The notes: a model not told the origin generated them from the letters alone. Positions 1 through 12,533 are shown, counted from the stretch's first letter. The stretch: 64,000 nt of DNA from Siphonodentalium dalli (GCA_032622095.1 CP136066.1:169022664-169086663), one strand, 5' to 3'. Made by a program: numbers and translations.

Positions 1-1960
1 ATGAGCTTATTTCCGAATCAAATAAGTCCAATATGACCCTATGTGAATATTTAGGTCCTATTTGAACCTATTTTCAGTAGGATATGTTTGATCATTAGCC
101 GAGGATTCCCGATTTAGATACTTGGTCCGTGATTTCGCGATTTAACTGATTCCTTTGTGTCGGAGATATTGGCCAACCTGGTTCCACATGGGGTGACAGT
201 TGTGCATGGAATTTCAAAATAAAAATGGCGGAAAGGTGCCACCGAAAAGCTATGTTCTGTCCAAAGCACTCACCGGCGTTGGAAGTGGGTGCATGGACGT
301 TTTACTGACTACAGTTTTCCATCCGTTGGTTGTGTTTTGGTTTAAACATTGCTTATTTATCCACCAGATATATATTTATATTATATAGAAATACATTGAA
401 CATGGAAACACGTAATGAATTGATTTATTATAATGGATATTATAATTTGATATGTATCTGGTAGAAAGTGAGAACGACAGTAAGCACATGGCTTTTCGAT
501 TGTCATTCTCCCCATGTATCATCAAGGGGCCCTGTGAAATGTATATATAGTTCATCCTGGGATTTTACGTTAATATCGATGAGAGTAGATAGATAGTTGG
601 GATATTACATGGGTTCTGGGGTACTTTGGGTATTAAAAATAAGAGTATTCAGGATAAGATGAAGATGAAGAGGAGAAGGGGAATGCGGTGTGTCGAGGTC
701 ACCTGCTACAGGTCATGAACACAAGACGTCCATACTACAGAGATTCCGCTTGAGTTATCTTGAGTTGCATTTTGTATTGCATGATATAAGCATATAATAT
801 CGCACTCCATACAATGAAGAATAATGCAATCACACAATTCCGCCCAATGAAAACTAATTTTAATGTGGAGTCTGGTCTACTCAAGCATGGAACAATCAGA
901 TGTAAATCGACCACATTGTATAATTATAGTGTCAACTGGGATTTGGATATGGGCCTATGGCCTAAAACTAATCTCAGCACAATTTGACTTTGATCAGCAT
1001 GCATGGGATGAACATTCTGGAATATAGAAAATTAGAAATGGGTGGTTATCTTTCTAAATGAAAATAATAGTGATAATTCTTGAATCAAGATAAATTAAGT
1101 TCCCTCTCATTATCTTCAGATATATATATGTATGTATATATATGCACTTTTGGAAATGTTTTATTAAACATAAGTTCTTGGTACCTGGAAACCATGAATT
1201 ATGTTTTATGACATATATAGGCGTATAGTAAATGGGGTTAACATTTCCAACTGATTGATGATTCTTGAAAATCAATATATTTGTTTTTATGGCGTGCTCA
1301 ACGACGGATTGTTCGAACTCCACTAACTCGAACTAGGTCAAGGGGCGTGGTTTGTTAGTCAGTCAAGGCCTATTATTATACAGACAATACTTCTCGTTGA
1401 TTTATCTGAAATGTTCATGTTATACGTAAAAGTAATTCATTGTCCATGTGTTGGAACTGTGCCAAGTCAGTTAATGGACTGTGTCTGGACTTCGCCTTTG
1501 TCGTTCCGAATGTCTTGTCACGTCCGTTAACCCTGACATAATATTTATTTCACGTAGGTTTATGCTAATTATGTGTATCATTGATTTGCACAATACACAG
1601 TTCTTTAGTATGTATTTCTGTCCCCATGTTGAAACGTGTCCCTTTTTTGGAAACGGTTTCCCACATTGCCGTTTTAATTGTGCAGCGCTTATCTTATTTA
1701 GAGTATGCTTTATACATAATTGGTTCTGGCATTTTATTATTGGATATTAGGTTATTCGTTTTTATATATGGCCTAACGGCTGACAAAGTGGGCTAATGCT
1801 ATACCATTACGGACAATGCGTGCACACTGGATAATTCAGATTTAACACATGCTATAGTGCTTTAAATAATTTCTGCTGTACAGTGCGATTATACAGACAT
1901 GTGGTAATGCTATCATCAACATGCAACCCGGCGTCCAATCACCATAATACTATGGAAACA
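1..1960. other. AT-rich region, no supported gene
   Basis: No reading frame here looks like a known protein. It lies downstream of the decarboxylase exon at 2003-2177 on the minus strand, so the remaining 3' exons of that gene could lie here or beyond the left edge. I did not find a convincing one. Positions about 775-1215 resemble the interior of the TTAA element at 11577-12533. Confidence 0.5.
775..1215. repeat. Diverged relative of the 11577-12533 element
   Basis: The stretch shares ordered blocks with 11935-12345, for example the same 'aatgaagaataa' start, the 'cccaatgaaaac' block, the 'atgaaaataat' block and the 'ggtacctg' end. The relative order is the same and both are on the plus strand. 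The TTAA-flanked ends seen in the 11.6 kb copy are not visible here, so this is a decayed or internally truncated copy. Confidence 0.55.
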
Positions 1961-2002
1961 AAGTTCAAATTAGCGCTTTAATCACTTGTCTTTTATACAA
2001 AC

Positions 2003-2177
2003 CTTCAGACAACTGCTTGATGTTTTCAGACAGTAGACACACTCCTCCAATAGCAGCGTCAACGTGGAACCACATGGAGTGTCGGTCAGCTATCTCGGCC
2101 ATGTGTTTCATTGGATCTATTGCTCCACTGTCGACTGTTCCGAGGGTTCCGACCAACATAAATGGTTTCAAACCGGC
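2003..2177 (-). CDS. PLP-dependent decarboxylase, exon with the HVDAA motif
   Basis: This is an internal exon of 175 nt with acceptor TTTTATGTAG at its 5' side and donor AAG|GTTTGT at its 3' side. It enters in phase 0 and leaves in phase 1. It encodes a GLKPFMLVGTLGTVDSGAID block followed by MWFHVDAAIGG. This is the core of the group II PLP-dependent decarboxylase fold: the Asp of HVDAA contacts the pyridine nitrogen of PLP in DOPA, glutamate and related decarboxylases. The GTxGTxxxGAID wording resembles bacterial-type amino-acid decarboxylases at least as much as animal GAD or DDC. The preceding exon (6608-6764) ends in phase 0 and reads straight into it. The PLP-lysine exon that should follow was not found. 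The substrate cannot be assigned. Confidence 0.88.
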
Positions 2178-2184
2178 CTACATA

Positions 2185-2248
2185 AAATGGTTGGAGTAAA
2201 AAGATACACATATATGAAATGGTTGGAGTAAAAAGATACACATATATG
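2185..2248. repeat. 32-bp tandem duplication next to a splice acceptor
   Basis: Two copies of a 32-bp unit beginning 'aaatggttggagtaaaaaga' start at 2185 and 2217. They lie immediately upstream (minus strand) of the decarboxylase exon acceptor at 2178-2179, in the branch-point region. Confidence 0.8.
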
Positions 2249-2469
2249 TACATGTAGATGTAGGTGTTTTTGGTTCGTTTAGAATCATGCGCTTATTTCA
2301 GTGTTTCCAAAACACAGTATTCAGACTAAATGCCTTTTTAGAGAGTTAGAGAGCGCAACAATCAAACTATGTAATATTGCCGAAAACTCCGACGATATCA
2401 GCGAATACAATATCTGAGCGCGCTGAAAATGAAAATGTGTATACTCCCTCTTTTTTAAAGCAAAAGTAT

Positions 2470-4125
2470 GTGTATACCGAGCACAGGGGCGTGTCGTTAA
2501 AACGAGTAAAATATAAATAAAAAACAATATCAGTTTACAACGAGAGCGCCACTTTAAAAATTGCATAGATAAGCAATACAATAAGCCTTGTCACTGGTTC
2601 GCGATTTTCAAGATGGCCGATGGTTCCATATGGTCCGATTCCTAGCATTTTACCCAACCCACCGGTAAAAGGTCAAAGTTAAGAAGTAGCATCCATTTGT
2701 AAACATTTTGTATCAGCATTTTATGGCCTAATTTCAGTTATTCTGAGTGCAACTACGGGTTTAAGAATTGTTTTGTGGCCATGTCATCTACAGAGTTAGG
2801 ATCTGGTGACGATGCGGACATTCAGACGTTTAAGCGATGGACGCCCTCTTTTGTCAACGAACTTCCCATAATTTACTGATAAATAGCGAGTATTTGCGAT
2901 AAAAAAAAATAACGAAAAAACATACGTGATACACTCAATCCATCTACTGCGTGAAACCTACGTATTGTATGTATCCAGGGTGATTGTTTAATTAGTTTTT
3001 TGAAGTTGTCGCACCTGCGATTCGGTAACGAACTGTTGCCATTTTATTTTGGGAATTCCCTGACTGGAGCCATATGCTAAAAATAGATGCTACTTCTTAA
3101 CTTTGACCTCCGGAGACCAATGGAGGATTCACCGCGAGTTAGTGATCTCACTTATATTGTAATAAGCAGGTTCACTTTTCAGATACCTCCTCACTTCCAA
3201 CGGCCATAATTCACAAACACCTGAACCGATTCTTAAAATTCCATCAATCGAGTAAAAGCTGTATTTTACAATTATAATATACAATTCTGGTATAAACTGT
3301 TCCAAAACTGCGAAAACAGACACTGAACACAAACATCACAGAGAGCACCAATTACTGGGTACCTAATGGGTCATGGGTAATGGGAAATCGTCCATTTCAA
3401 AGTCAATCATTATCGATAAAAAGTACCACCCTTTGTTTAAAAACGCTTCATGTATCGATAAATCTAATGTTAATCTCCCCAAATCAATCGAACATTTGAA
3501 TGAAAGTCGCCACTATATTCCTATACACGTATTTAACAATAATTACGAAACGACGTCGGAGCACACGATTTACGCGTGATTTCCGGTTTAACCAATCACC
3601 GACCAGTATACTCCGCGCGCACTCGCCACTATGTCATTGAGTTCTTTTTTATGCAAAACTGAATTTGAAATTATTGCTGAAATATGGTAATATAGTGGCG
3701 ACTTGGATTAAATTATGCGATTGATTTGTGGAGATTAGCATTAGATCTATCGATACATGATGAGTTTTTGTACAAAAGGTGGTTCCGAAATGGACGATAT
3801 TTCTCCGATCCCGTGCAATCGAGGTAGCCATTATCCGGTGTGTTCAGCGTCTGTTTTCGAAGCTTTGGAACAGTTCATTCTAGAATTGTGTACCACAATT
3901 GGAAATTATAGCTTTTAATCGACCAATGGGCGTTAGCATTTTAAGAATCGGTTAAGGCGTTTGTGATGTATGGCCGTTAGAAGACAGGAGGTATGTGAAA
4001 AGGGAACACCATTATTAAATATGTACTGATTTATTTATGCACTTTTTAAAGTGGCGCGCTCATTGTAAACTGATATATTTGTTAATTTATATTTTACTCG
4101 TTTTAACGACACGTCCCTGTGACAC
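2470..4125. repeat. Large diverged inverted repeat, axis near 3595
   Basis: Sequence from about 2470 to 3590 is repeated in reverse complement from about 3600 to 4125. Examples are 'aacggccata' with 'cacaaac' at 3200 against 'tatggccgtt' at 3968, and 'acacgtccctg' at 4108 against 'caggggcgtgtcg' at 2483. Arms are diverged (perhaps 75-85% by eye). The left arm is longer because a second element (about 2668-3112) sits inside it. I interpret it as an old foldback or long-TIR element. Confidence 0.65.
2668..3112. mobile_element. MITE nested in the left arm of the inverted repeat
   Basis: The ends are inverted copies of AGGTCAAAGTTAAGAAGTAG (about 2669) and its complement (about 3092-3112). The segment has no counterpart in the right arm of the surrounding inverted repeat, so it inserted later. 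No coding content is seen. Confidence 0.6.
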
Positions 4126-6600
4126 TGATGCGTTATTTCGTGGCGCTATCTGATTATATCAGATTAATGATGATAGGTGAATCGTAATTTCGTGGTACAT
4201 TAGGTCAATCGTACATCCGGGTAACTGACAAATTCATGCGACGTTCATAATGTAATGTAAATAACACAATCGGTCCACCGCCTCGCAGTTTTAAAACCCA
4301 ATAACACATAGGAAGCCGTTCCTTTTGTATAAATCATTGTAGTATATAAACCAACATCGAAGTTTGTAAAAGATGAAGACACGTTTATGTTGTCGAGTTG
4401 GAGTATTTTACTGAAATTTACCATTATATTTAGTTACGGTGGGGAGCTCTTCATTTGATATAGTAGATGAAGAAGCTTGTCCATTTCACAATGTTCATTT
4501 CATTCATAAAATATCGCCCCACACAATGTCGATTACAACGAAACTCAATGGGTCGATATATGCACGAACTGTCTTTCTGTAAACAATGTGTCGCAGAAGG
4601 ACGCATTGATCATGAAGACATAAAAACTCTGCACTCTGATAAAACTTCGAACATAACATCGAACACAATCTACGGGCCCCGTACAAACATCACGGTGCCA
4701 TTTGTATTCATTGGAATTCTGGAATAGGAAACGGACTGTCTTGAAACAGTATATTGCGTTATCCACAGCGGGCTTTGCATCTACCTCAAACATTAAATTA
4801 GAATGTCCGCGCACAGGACGTAATCAAATTAATTGACGGAAGGAAAGTGGATTGGGCAACGCGTGGCACACATGACGTGGACACAATTATGTTGATACGG
4901 GGCGTAAACTCAAGCCACTTACTAACTAGTGACTGTACAGTGACTTAAATGAGTAAATGGGACTAGTACTATTATGCATATAATATAACATTTATTTGAT
5001 ACATTTGCTTGAAAACTGTACACAAATGGCGCGACGTTGGTAGTTCTATTTTCTCATTTCGGATAATCTTCCATATGTAGCATGACTTCGTAGTCAACAG
5101 ACGTTCAAATAATGGCAATATGTTTACATTATTCTACAAAGCAGAGACTATAGTAACCAACAGCATAAATTTAGTGCCGTATTCCTTTAATGGCGGGAGA
5201 CATAATACATTAATGTCCACACGAAGAAATACTCCGGCGTACTAACCTGCGAAGAATTTTGGTTAAGATATACTATTAATATACATTTCAACACATTAAT
5301 ATCCCTTTAGGAGAATATTAGCCGCAATATCCCGTTCACGAAAAACTTATGTGAGAGAGAATACAAGACTTGGAGTTGTGACCAACCATAAATTTTACAA
5401 AAACATTGTACGGCACATACAGTACCACAACAACATTGGAGAGACCCACATAGAACATTTCCCCCGACGAGTGTAAATAAACCAATGCCACTATTCACAA
5501 AATCACTAACGACAGTAGCGTAATCTCCTATACAAAATTAATCACAGCATTCTCTATACAACCGAATAACTATTCAAAACGCTATGCGGAACAGCCTTAC
5601 ACCTACTTTATGACTAGTGTCATAAACTTATAGGAGATGTGATATTACGTCGGATATATCTGAAGAACAAGTAATCGTTTAGTCATTTAACTCCAATAAC
5701 AACAATAACATAGCTTGAACAATATTTGCTTGCTTTTATTCAAGAGACATTTGTATGCAGAAAAAGACCGAACCTACACTTAGTCAGGGGTCTGTTGGAA
5801 TATCTTTACAAGAAATCGAGGTAATCCCAATAAAAATCAGATTATCTGAAAAAGATAAAAATGTACTTGAAAATATATTTTGAAAAAGACTGGTCTAAAA
5901 TTATATGCATAAAATGCATAAGTAACCGGGCAGCCTGTTCTCCGAAAACCAGCACATTATCTGATTATCATAGAACTTGATTTAAGTAGATCATCTGCTT
6001 AGAATCGTCTCAATTTGAGTCGGTAATGTGCTGAAAATTAAAACATTTTAGTCACATTATCGACTCACAACGAGGCGATTCTAAGCATGTTATATGCGGA
6101 CAATGACACAAATAAGCATCTCACGACTGTCCAGGTGTACGCTCTTTAACAATTGTTTTCACTGTGGCCGGCGCCATAAAATGAAATAACGAATAAGAGT
6201 TTATTATCTGCTTATTTCAGAATCAAGTAACCATATTATGTACCTATTTCACATTAAAGGTCTAGTATGTGCGTATTTCTGCGAGGATATGTTGAATCGG
6301 AATTTGTCGAATTATTAATGTAGAAATTTATACAAAATATAACCTTCGTGTAAATATTTGTAAATGGTCTATGTTTGTGTCATGCATAATCATGCTCTAA
6401 CCCGAATAAAGATTATTTGACGAACCATTTTGTCCAAACATCTACGTTGATACGAACGCGACCTATGGATTAATCGCCACCTTCATACTTTGTATAGTGT
6501 GCTTGCACACTATAGTCAGGTCTTTAATTTATATAACTGACATTCCTCTTGGGTGCTTTTATTTACTCGTCGCTGTAACTATGGATCAAATTTCAAACAA
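4126..6600. other. Intron sequence, nothing recognised
   Basis: This lies between decarboxylase exons. Short open frames are present but none has recognisable residues, splice borders or codon bias. No repeat with clear ends was identified. Confidence 0.5.
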
Positions 6601-6607
6601 TATCTAC

Positions 6608-6764
6608 CTTCTTGTCACTCTCTATGGTCGCTTCAAGAACGCTCGGTATCATGCTGAAATCGTCATCCACGGCTATTTTTCTTAATATAGACGTATGCAA
6701 ACCAACCACCTTTAGAGCCTTAAATGTGGCTTCGTGCACATGTGTTGAGACGTAAACAACGCAT
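6608..6764 (-). CDS. PLP-dependent decarboxylase exon (YVSTHVHEATFKAL)
   Basis: The exon is 157 nt with acceptor TTGTTGTTTCAG and donor AAGAAG|GTAGAT. One base completes the codon left open by the 9611-9770 exon, and it leaves in phase 0 into the 2003-2177 exon. It encodes CVVYVSTHVHEATFKALKVV and a later ILRKIAVDDDFSM block. In the family this segment carries the conserved His (here VHEA, usually S-x-x-xH-S/H-x-S) that stacks on the PLP ring, followed by the R-x-I-x-x-D-x-x-x-M-x-P strand. The fit on both sides supports a functional splice chain. Confidence 0.87.
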
Positions 6765-6940
6765 CTGAAACAACAAACGGATATCATGACTCATTTGAAT
6801 CTCAAAAAGGTATATAAGTAATTTGGTAGAAGGGAAATATCCCCATTGCTAGCCTATCCTGATATGGTAGGAATAAAGAGCTTTGAAAAAGACCATGAAC
6901 AATTTTTCCAAGTTTATAATTATATAAACACCTGCAGCCG

Positions 6941-8177
6941 AATTCTGGTCTCTGGTCTGGACCAAGTTTCGCGTAGACTATAGTCTAGACCAGGCCCAAA
7001 CCACGGTGATCGCGATGTGTTACCTAGCTTCGGAGCGAGCAAGCTTGGATTATTGGTCCGCACTGGTCCGTATTCTCGTCTTTTTGAAACGTAGGTTTAC
7101 GTAAACCAAGGTTTGTTATCTTATTGTCATTCAAGCATGTGTCGGGTCTGTTCATAATTCGAGCCATGTGGGAACGTAAAAAGGTTCTGGTAACAGAAAC
7201 ATAGTAATTTTTGGAAGCATTTATCTTGATGTTAATCAAATAGGAATTGTGTTATACTGGTATGCCGTGTAGATGATAGATTATAATTATATATGCACAG
7301 GACACAATTTAATATAATCGATAATAGTCTACAACTGAGACCTAGTACCCCCCTGGTATGAGATTTTTGTATAAATCGAGACTTGAACCCGAGACGAGAA
7401 TACCGATTTCTGGTTTCGCAGTAACGATATTTAGATTGGTAATTTGATTGTAAATTATGCATGCGTGCGTTTAGTTTTATATATAATATCATAGTGTTGT
7501 TTGAAGGATATTACCGTTAGATGGATTAAGTCAGATTTTCGTGCTATTATTTCTACGCGCATTATGTTATCGATGGTTGTGGTTGACACGGATAAATAGG
7601 GAATTCTAGTAGCTTTGTAATCGGAACGTAATTCGCGTTGGATGCGGGTGTCTTTAGTTTCGTGTTTCTGAAATGAATTGAGGTCTGAGCTAGTTTTGAA
7701 AGCACTAATTCGTCATTTGGGAATAAATTATTGGTGGACTGGATGTACAATATAACAGCAAAAACTATCAAAATTATATTAAAACAAAACGACAAATTGT
7801 GGTACAAAATAAGGACATGTCCGATTAAATTGAATTAAATTAAATTAAATGGGACCACCTGCTCCAGTTTCTGTAGCCTTGACATTTCAAATTGGTTTAT
7901 TTGTCATAATTTGTCTTTTAAAATGGATTTGGAAAACAATTATATGGCATTGGAAATATCTGCGATCGGGACACAGTCAAGCCGCTTTCACGTGCCCGTG
8001 TGTGGCGACACCAACACGACAATCTCGACGAGGCGCGCAGCACGCTTGTGTCCATAGATTGTCGTTGACTGTACAATAATCCGCCGATCGCAGCTTGGGA
8101 CCAGGTGGTTTCGCGAAACCAAGTCCTGACTTGGAACACCGTGATTACTATGATGGTCTAGACCAGAGACCAGAAGT
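6941..8177. mobile_element. 1.24-kb TIR element with 6-bp target duplication CAGCCG
   Basis: The left end (TTCTGGTCTCTGGTCTGGAC from about 6943) and the right end (reverse complement reads TTCTGGTCTCTGGTCTAGAC) are inverted copies. Both ends also share an ACCAAGTTTCGCG-like block. Identical CAGCCG hexamers flank the element at 6935-6940 and 8178-8183. No transposase frame is visible, so it is non-autonomous. It sits in the intron between the exons at 6764 and 9611. Confidence 0.75.
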
Positions 8178-8183
8178 CAGCCG

Positions 8184-9605
8184 TCGATGTCTCGATGATC
8201 AGTAATTTCCCCCGACCTATTGTCGAGAAACTTTACGTATATATTCATTATATTATGACTAATGAAGTGGGCTAATGCGTGCATGTTTGTGTTAACATCG
8301 CTTGTGTGGAGGTAGTGAGTGTGTAATTCAAAAGTCACAAACCCGTTATGAGGGTATAACTCATTTAAATACTCATATGAAGAACAGCTTAGTTCTGCAC
8401 ATAACACCATACAAGACTTGGGGGCACAGTTCCCTCACAATGAGTATATATTAGTCCCAGCGTGAACATGTTCCCTCTTAGTGAACAAATTGATGTTGTG
8501 ATATTCGGAAAGTCGACTCTTCCTATTATTTAGTTAGAAAATGTGCTGGTAAAATCAAAGAGATTAACTTTAGCAGCATTCTGATTACCACATCTGAAAA
8601 TATCATCGGCAGGATACAGGGGGACTTACTGTTGTCGAGGTGTTTATATACCAGTATTTCGCGTATTTATCGGTCTATATTGTCCATTCAACCGAACTTC
8701 GTGGCAGCAGCGCATGGTTAACCACTTCTGTACTGAATGAATACTCCCACCCAGCTATACAAGAGTATATTAGAATCGTGTGTTGTTCATTTGTCGGAGT
8801 AGTGTGCATGAAACATGAACAGACAGAAAACCAAATAATACAGGCACAGAATAATTCCTATTCCATGGCGTGAAATGTTCAGATAACAAGTTCAATTAAT
8901 GACATATGGTCAATGAGTATTTGGTATAGACAGGGTTAATTTAGATGCAATTGATGATTCACAACTTGATGTCCCCTAAACCCGGGACTAATGTGACTTA
9001 AAACCTATGTCCCGATCCACTATCAGTGTTTATTTTTTAAAAACTATTTTAAGCAAGTTCTGTGGGCTCAGTTTCAGCATACTTTTGTTCGTATGATGTT
9101 TTAATAATCGACTTGATATAAAGAAAATACTTACACAATAATGACTTACTTACTCATCCTATCCCATCGATTTGCATATGTGTTAGCCGGTACAGTCAAA
9201 CGCGACTAAGTTACCACCTCACGATATACAACATCAAAACATGCGTATATATGCTATGCATGTGTGTTCATTGTGACCATATTCGTGAAAAATCAGTTGG
9301 ACTGCGTTCGCGAGAATCTTCTTAACTGTAGCCGCTAAACTGCTGAAAAATGGTGTCGCATTCCTGTACTGGGATTTAACGCACATATTACGCGTCATTT
9401 ACACAGGCTATGACCGACTACCTTCTTTAAAATGAGTTTAAAAAAATAGTGAAATTTGCTGATTTGCAGTTTAGGTTGTAACCTGCTGATCAACAGCTGT
9501 TCCAGAATATTAGGTATACCCGTGTATATTGACAACAAAAATATCATATCGTGTCCAAGAAGTGCTGAGTTACACATTCCAGGAAGCAGTACAGCTATTT
9601 CAGTA
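8184..9605. other. Intron sequence, no gene recognised
   Basis: No supported coding region was seen. A short block near 8870-8905 recurs around 49450, so dispersed repeats are present, but their ends could not be set. Confidence 0.45.
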
Positions 9606-9610
9606 CGCAC

Positions 9611-9770
9611 CTTGGTATAATTTCTTGACATTCGAGCTGATCTCGTGCGACCATGAAAGCGTGAACGTTTGCCGACGATGTCCCATTCGTCAGATAACCA
9701 ATGCTTTTATCATCGTATCCCACCAGATCACATAGCCACCTCACAACTGTTAACTCAACTTCACATCCAC
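9611..9770 (-). CDS. PLP-dependent decarboxylase exon (VVRWLCDLVGYDD)
   Basis: The exon is 160 nt, with acceptor TTTTATACAG and donor CCAAG|GTGCGT. It takes one base from the 10232-10326 exon and hands two bases to the 6608-6764 exon. It encodes GCEVELTVVRWLCDLVGYDD, then GYLTNGTSSANVHAFMVARD. This matches the E-x-x-V-x-x-W-x-x-x-L-x-G-Y segment and the following PLP-phosphate loop (usually G-G-S-x-A/S-N) of group II decarboxylases. Here the loop reads NGTSSAN, so the second Gly is replaced by Thr while the AN is kept. No stop or frameshift is present. Confidence 0.9.
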
Positions 9771-10231
9771 CTGTATAAAATCGAACACAACATATCTGCG
9801 TGGTTTGTTTCTTATATTATAAGCCTCGTTCTGATTAGTCAGTAGCCTGTGTCACCATGGACATGTTGACGTCGATTTGTTGTACTATTCTGGGTTATAA
9901 CATGACAACGCCACACAAAGCAAAATCGCTCACAATGTCACCTAAGTCCTGTAATTTCGAGTTGGGATATTCAACTACTATGAACTACATTATCAAGGAA
10001 CGCGTAGTAACTAAGAAATTAAATCCCCTGCGTTATATTCTCGACTTTGTAAAGTTCCCTGTCATAGCATCCAAAAGTTCACATGTTTTGTACTTGTGGA
10101 ATATGGTCTCTTCGGGCGTTAGCCAGAGTAGAGATTCATGAAATGATCTACATTCCTTGTCATTTACGTCGAGAGTATTTTGTTTATTTTGTTTTTGGTG
10201 GGAAATCAAAGAGGAATTTTTAATGGCTTAC

Positions 10232-10326
10232 CGGGAGCAGTTTCCATCATGACGGCGGTTTTTGGCACAAGTTTTGATAGAGCTGCGCCGATTGAGGATA
10301 TGTGAGTTTGTGAATTGGCCACCGTC
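10232..10326 (-). CDS. PLP-dependent decarboxylase exon (SSIGAALSKLVPK)
   Basis: The exon is 95 nt with acceptor GCAACTTCAG and donor CTCCCG|GTAAGC. It enters needing two preceding bases and leaves in phase 1. It encodes TVANSQTHISSIGAALSKLV and ends METAPG, which continues as GCEVELTVVRW in the next exon. In the family this is the N-terminal helix region before the E-x-x-V-x-x-W segment. The preceding found exon (22498-22593) ends in phase 1, which does not match, so at least one more exon must lie between 22.5 and 10.3 kb. Confidence 0.8.
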
Positions 10327-10520
10327 CTGAAGTTGCTACCACTCAGCATATTTGAACCTGGAATATGTGCTAAATTTTGTCACATCGTCACAGTGTATTG
10401 TTTTCAGTAAAGAAATGACTGATATGATGATGATATTATATATGCTTAAAGCATTCACTTTGATATTTTAATCTAACTTTACAATATTCAAGAGTTATTA
10501 TTCATCGTTAGACTTCTTAA

Positions 10521-11019
10521 AGGCACGGGCGGCGTTCGTTGCAGAAATATTCATATTTGTCCAAATCGCCATCAACAGAAGGAATATTAAAATATATATA
10601 GTTTTGTTCATATGCCAAACATAATCAGCGCGTAAATATTATATTGTCAAGACGTACGATGGTGTACGTAAACAAGAACCTGCTCGTGTTACATAAGTTA
10701 TGCTTCTGTTTACATAACACAGCGCAATTCTATTGGTTAATCACACACAAATGATATAAACGCTCTTTATTATTTCCATATCAGGTAAACAGCAACAAAA
10801 AACGCTCTTTATGTTTACTATATCCGGATCTAAACAAAAGCCAGGTTCTGTAACGTTTTTTGCTTTCGTTTACATAACAAATGAAAACATTTGACAATAA
10901 CATACTGTTTATGCCATATTTCTGATTGTTATAAGAACAAAGTATGTCTATATTTTACGGCGGTTTTGACGGAGCTGAATATTTTATCAGCATACCCACC
11001 ACCAACGCCGCCCATATCT
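10521..11019. mobile_element. TTAA-flanked MITE (499 bp)
   Basis: TTAA occurs at both borders (10517-10520 and 11020-11023). The terminal inverted repeats read AGGCACGGGCGGCGTT and AGATATGGGCGGCGTT. TTAA target duplication is typical of piggyBac and Kolobok families. No transposase frame is present. A second copy lacking the left end lies at about 40101-40553. Confidence 0.75.
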
Positions 11020-11283
11020 TTAAATGTCGTATATATCGTTATCGTTTCCGCATATAATTTTCGTTGGTTGTTTGGAAGAATTTTGTTTGCGTTCACAGCC
11101 ACAACTATAACCATTTTCTTTCGTTCCACGACTTGGTTGAACATAAGCCGTCAGTATCACAACATGATACATGAATATGTATACCGCCGATCAACAGCAA
11201 TAGCTTAGAAACTAAAACACTAAAACAAAAATGTCGTAGCTCGTGACTTGTTGTTATGAATACCCGTATAATATTACTATTTA

Positions 11284-11510
11284 TCACATGATTAGCACTA
11301 TTTTCCTATGTAATATTCGAGCGTAATAGATAACGTGTAATATCGTCGCGTGCAATGACGTCACGCTGCTCCTTGGGACAAAGTTCGCTTGCTGTTAATT
11401 ATTGTTCTTTTCGATAAAATTTAAGCGATTATATGATCATGTGATAAAAATTATCTCAAACTCGTTCTATTTTATACGTAATTTATCAACCTATTTGTCA
11501 CTGACCTACA
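11284..11510. repeat. Dispersed repeat shared with 41590-41890 (inverted)
   Basis: The blocks 'tgatcatgtgataaaa', 'ttttatacgtaatttatcaa' and 'tgacgtca' recur in reverse complement and the same order at 41.6-41.9 kb. The ends are not defined and no coding is visible. Confidence 0.55.
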
Positions 11511-11576
11511 TTCGCAACTACTGGTAATATCGGTGGCCAATGTCGTTAAGGGGGGGGGGGGTCAATTAGAGCTTAA

Positions 11577-12533
11577 TGGGGAGACGCACGTTTTGCATAA
11601 ATCACAGTAAATCCAGCCAGAAATGGCAAGTGATTTTCAACAAAGAATTTCTCTGGATCTATCTGGTGAAAAATATTGAATTTTACATATGATAATTGTC
11701 ATTATATATAGAATCAGAGCAATTATAAAGAGACAATAACTGTAATGGATTTTAATACATTTGAGAGGTTGAAAATATTTGTTTCGTTTCTGTCCCTTTA
11801 GGTACCGAGAACTGCCAGAAAAATTTATAATTTCAAATAACTTGTCAACCATCAAATAGCTTATTGTCTTGACTCCATGAGAGGAGGCTTCATTTGTATC
11901 ATAATGTTGAGTTAGCTTTTTAATTGCATATTATAGCATCATACCCCATGTATTATAATGAAGAATAAAGCAGTCACAAATATGCCAGCCCAATGAAAAC
12001 AAATGTTCAAATGTGGTGCTGTCCACTCAAGCAGGGAGCAATCAACAGAAATTAGGCCACAGTGTTAAGAGATATGGTGGTCAGATTTAACTTGGTTATG
12101 AACCCATGACCCAGAACTCAACTGAGCCCAATTTTTCAATGACCAACAAGCATGGCATGAAAATTCTCAATAATAAAACATTATTTATGGTAGTTGTCTT
12201 TCTGAATGAAAATAATCATTTAATTTCACGAATCAAGAAAAATTAAGTCTCCTCTCATGATCTTCAGATATGATATCATGTATATATGAAATGCACTTTC
12301 GAAAAAAATCTGTTTTACAGTAGTTCTCGGTACCTGAACACAGTGAAATTTTAAAGATTTTTCATGCCATAAAAGTAAAGTAAATGAGATTATAATAACC
12401 AAATGTCCAATGATTCTTATGTATGGTACCACAATAATCTCTTGTACAAAATTTCACAAAGATATTCCTGATAGATTTAGAGAAAATATATTTTGAAATA
12501 ACAGGAAATTTTGGCAAAACGTGCGTCTGACCC
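11577..12533. mobile_element. TTAA-flanked non-autonomous element (957 bp)
   Basis: TTAA lies at 11573-11576 and 12534-12537. The ends are inverted: TGGGGAGACGCACGTTTTGC on the left, and the right end read in reverse complement contains CAGACGCACGTTTTGC. There is no recognisable transposase. The inner part resembles 775-1215. Confidence 0.75.

Noticed and set aside
240..330. Possible decarboxylase PLP-lysine exon on the minus strand (SKTSMHPLPTP, donor CCG|GTGAGT)
   Set aside because: The K-T-x-M-x-P-L pattern is tempting, but the conserved D-x-H before the Lys is absent, the acceptor has no pyrimidine tract, and the expected residues before it are missing.
9529..9735. Plus-strand frame of 68 codons at 9.5-9.7 kb
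   Set aside because: It is the shadow of the minus-strand decarboxylase exon 9611-9770, which has phase-matched splice sites and family motifs.
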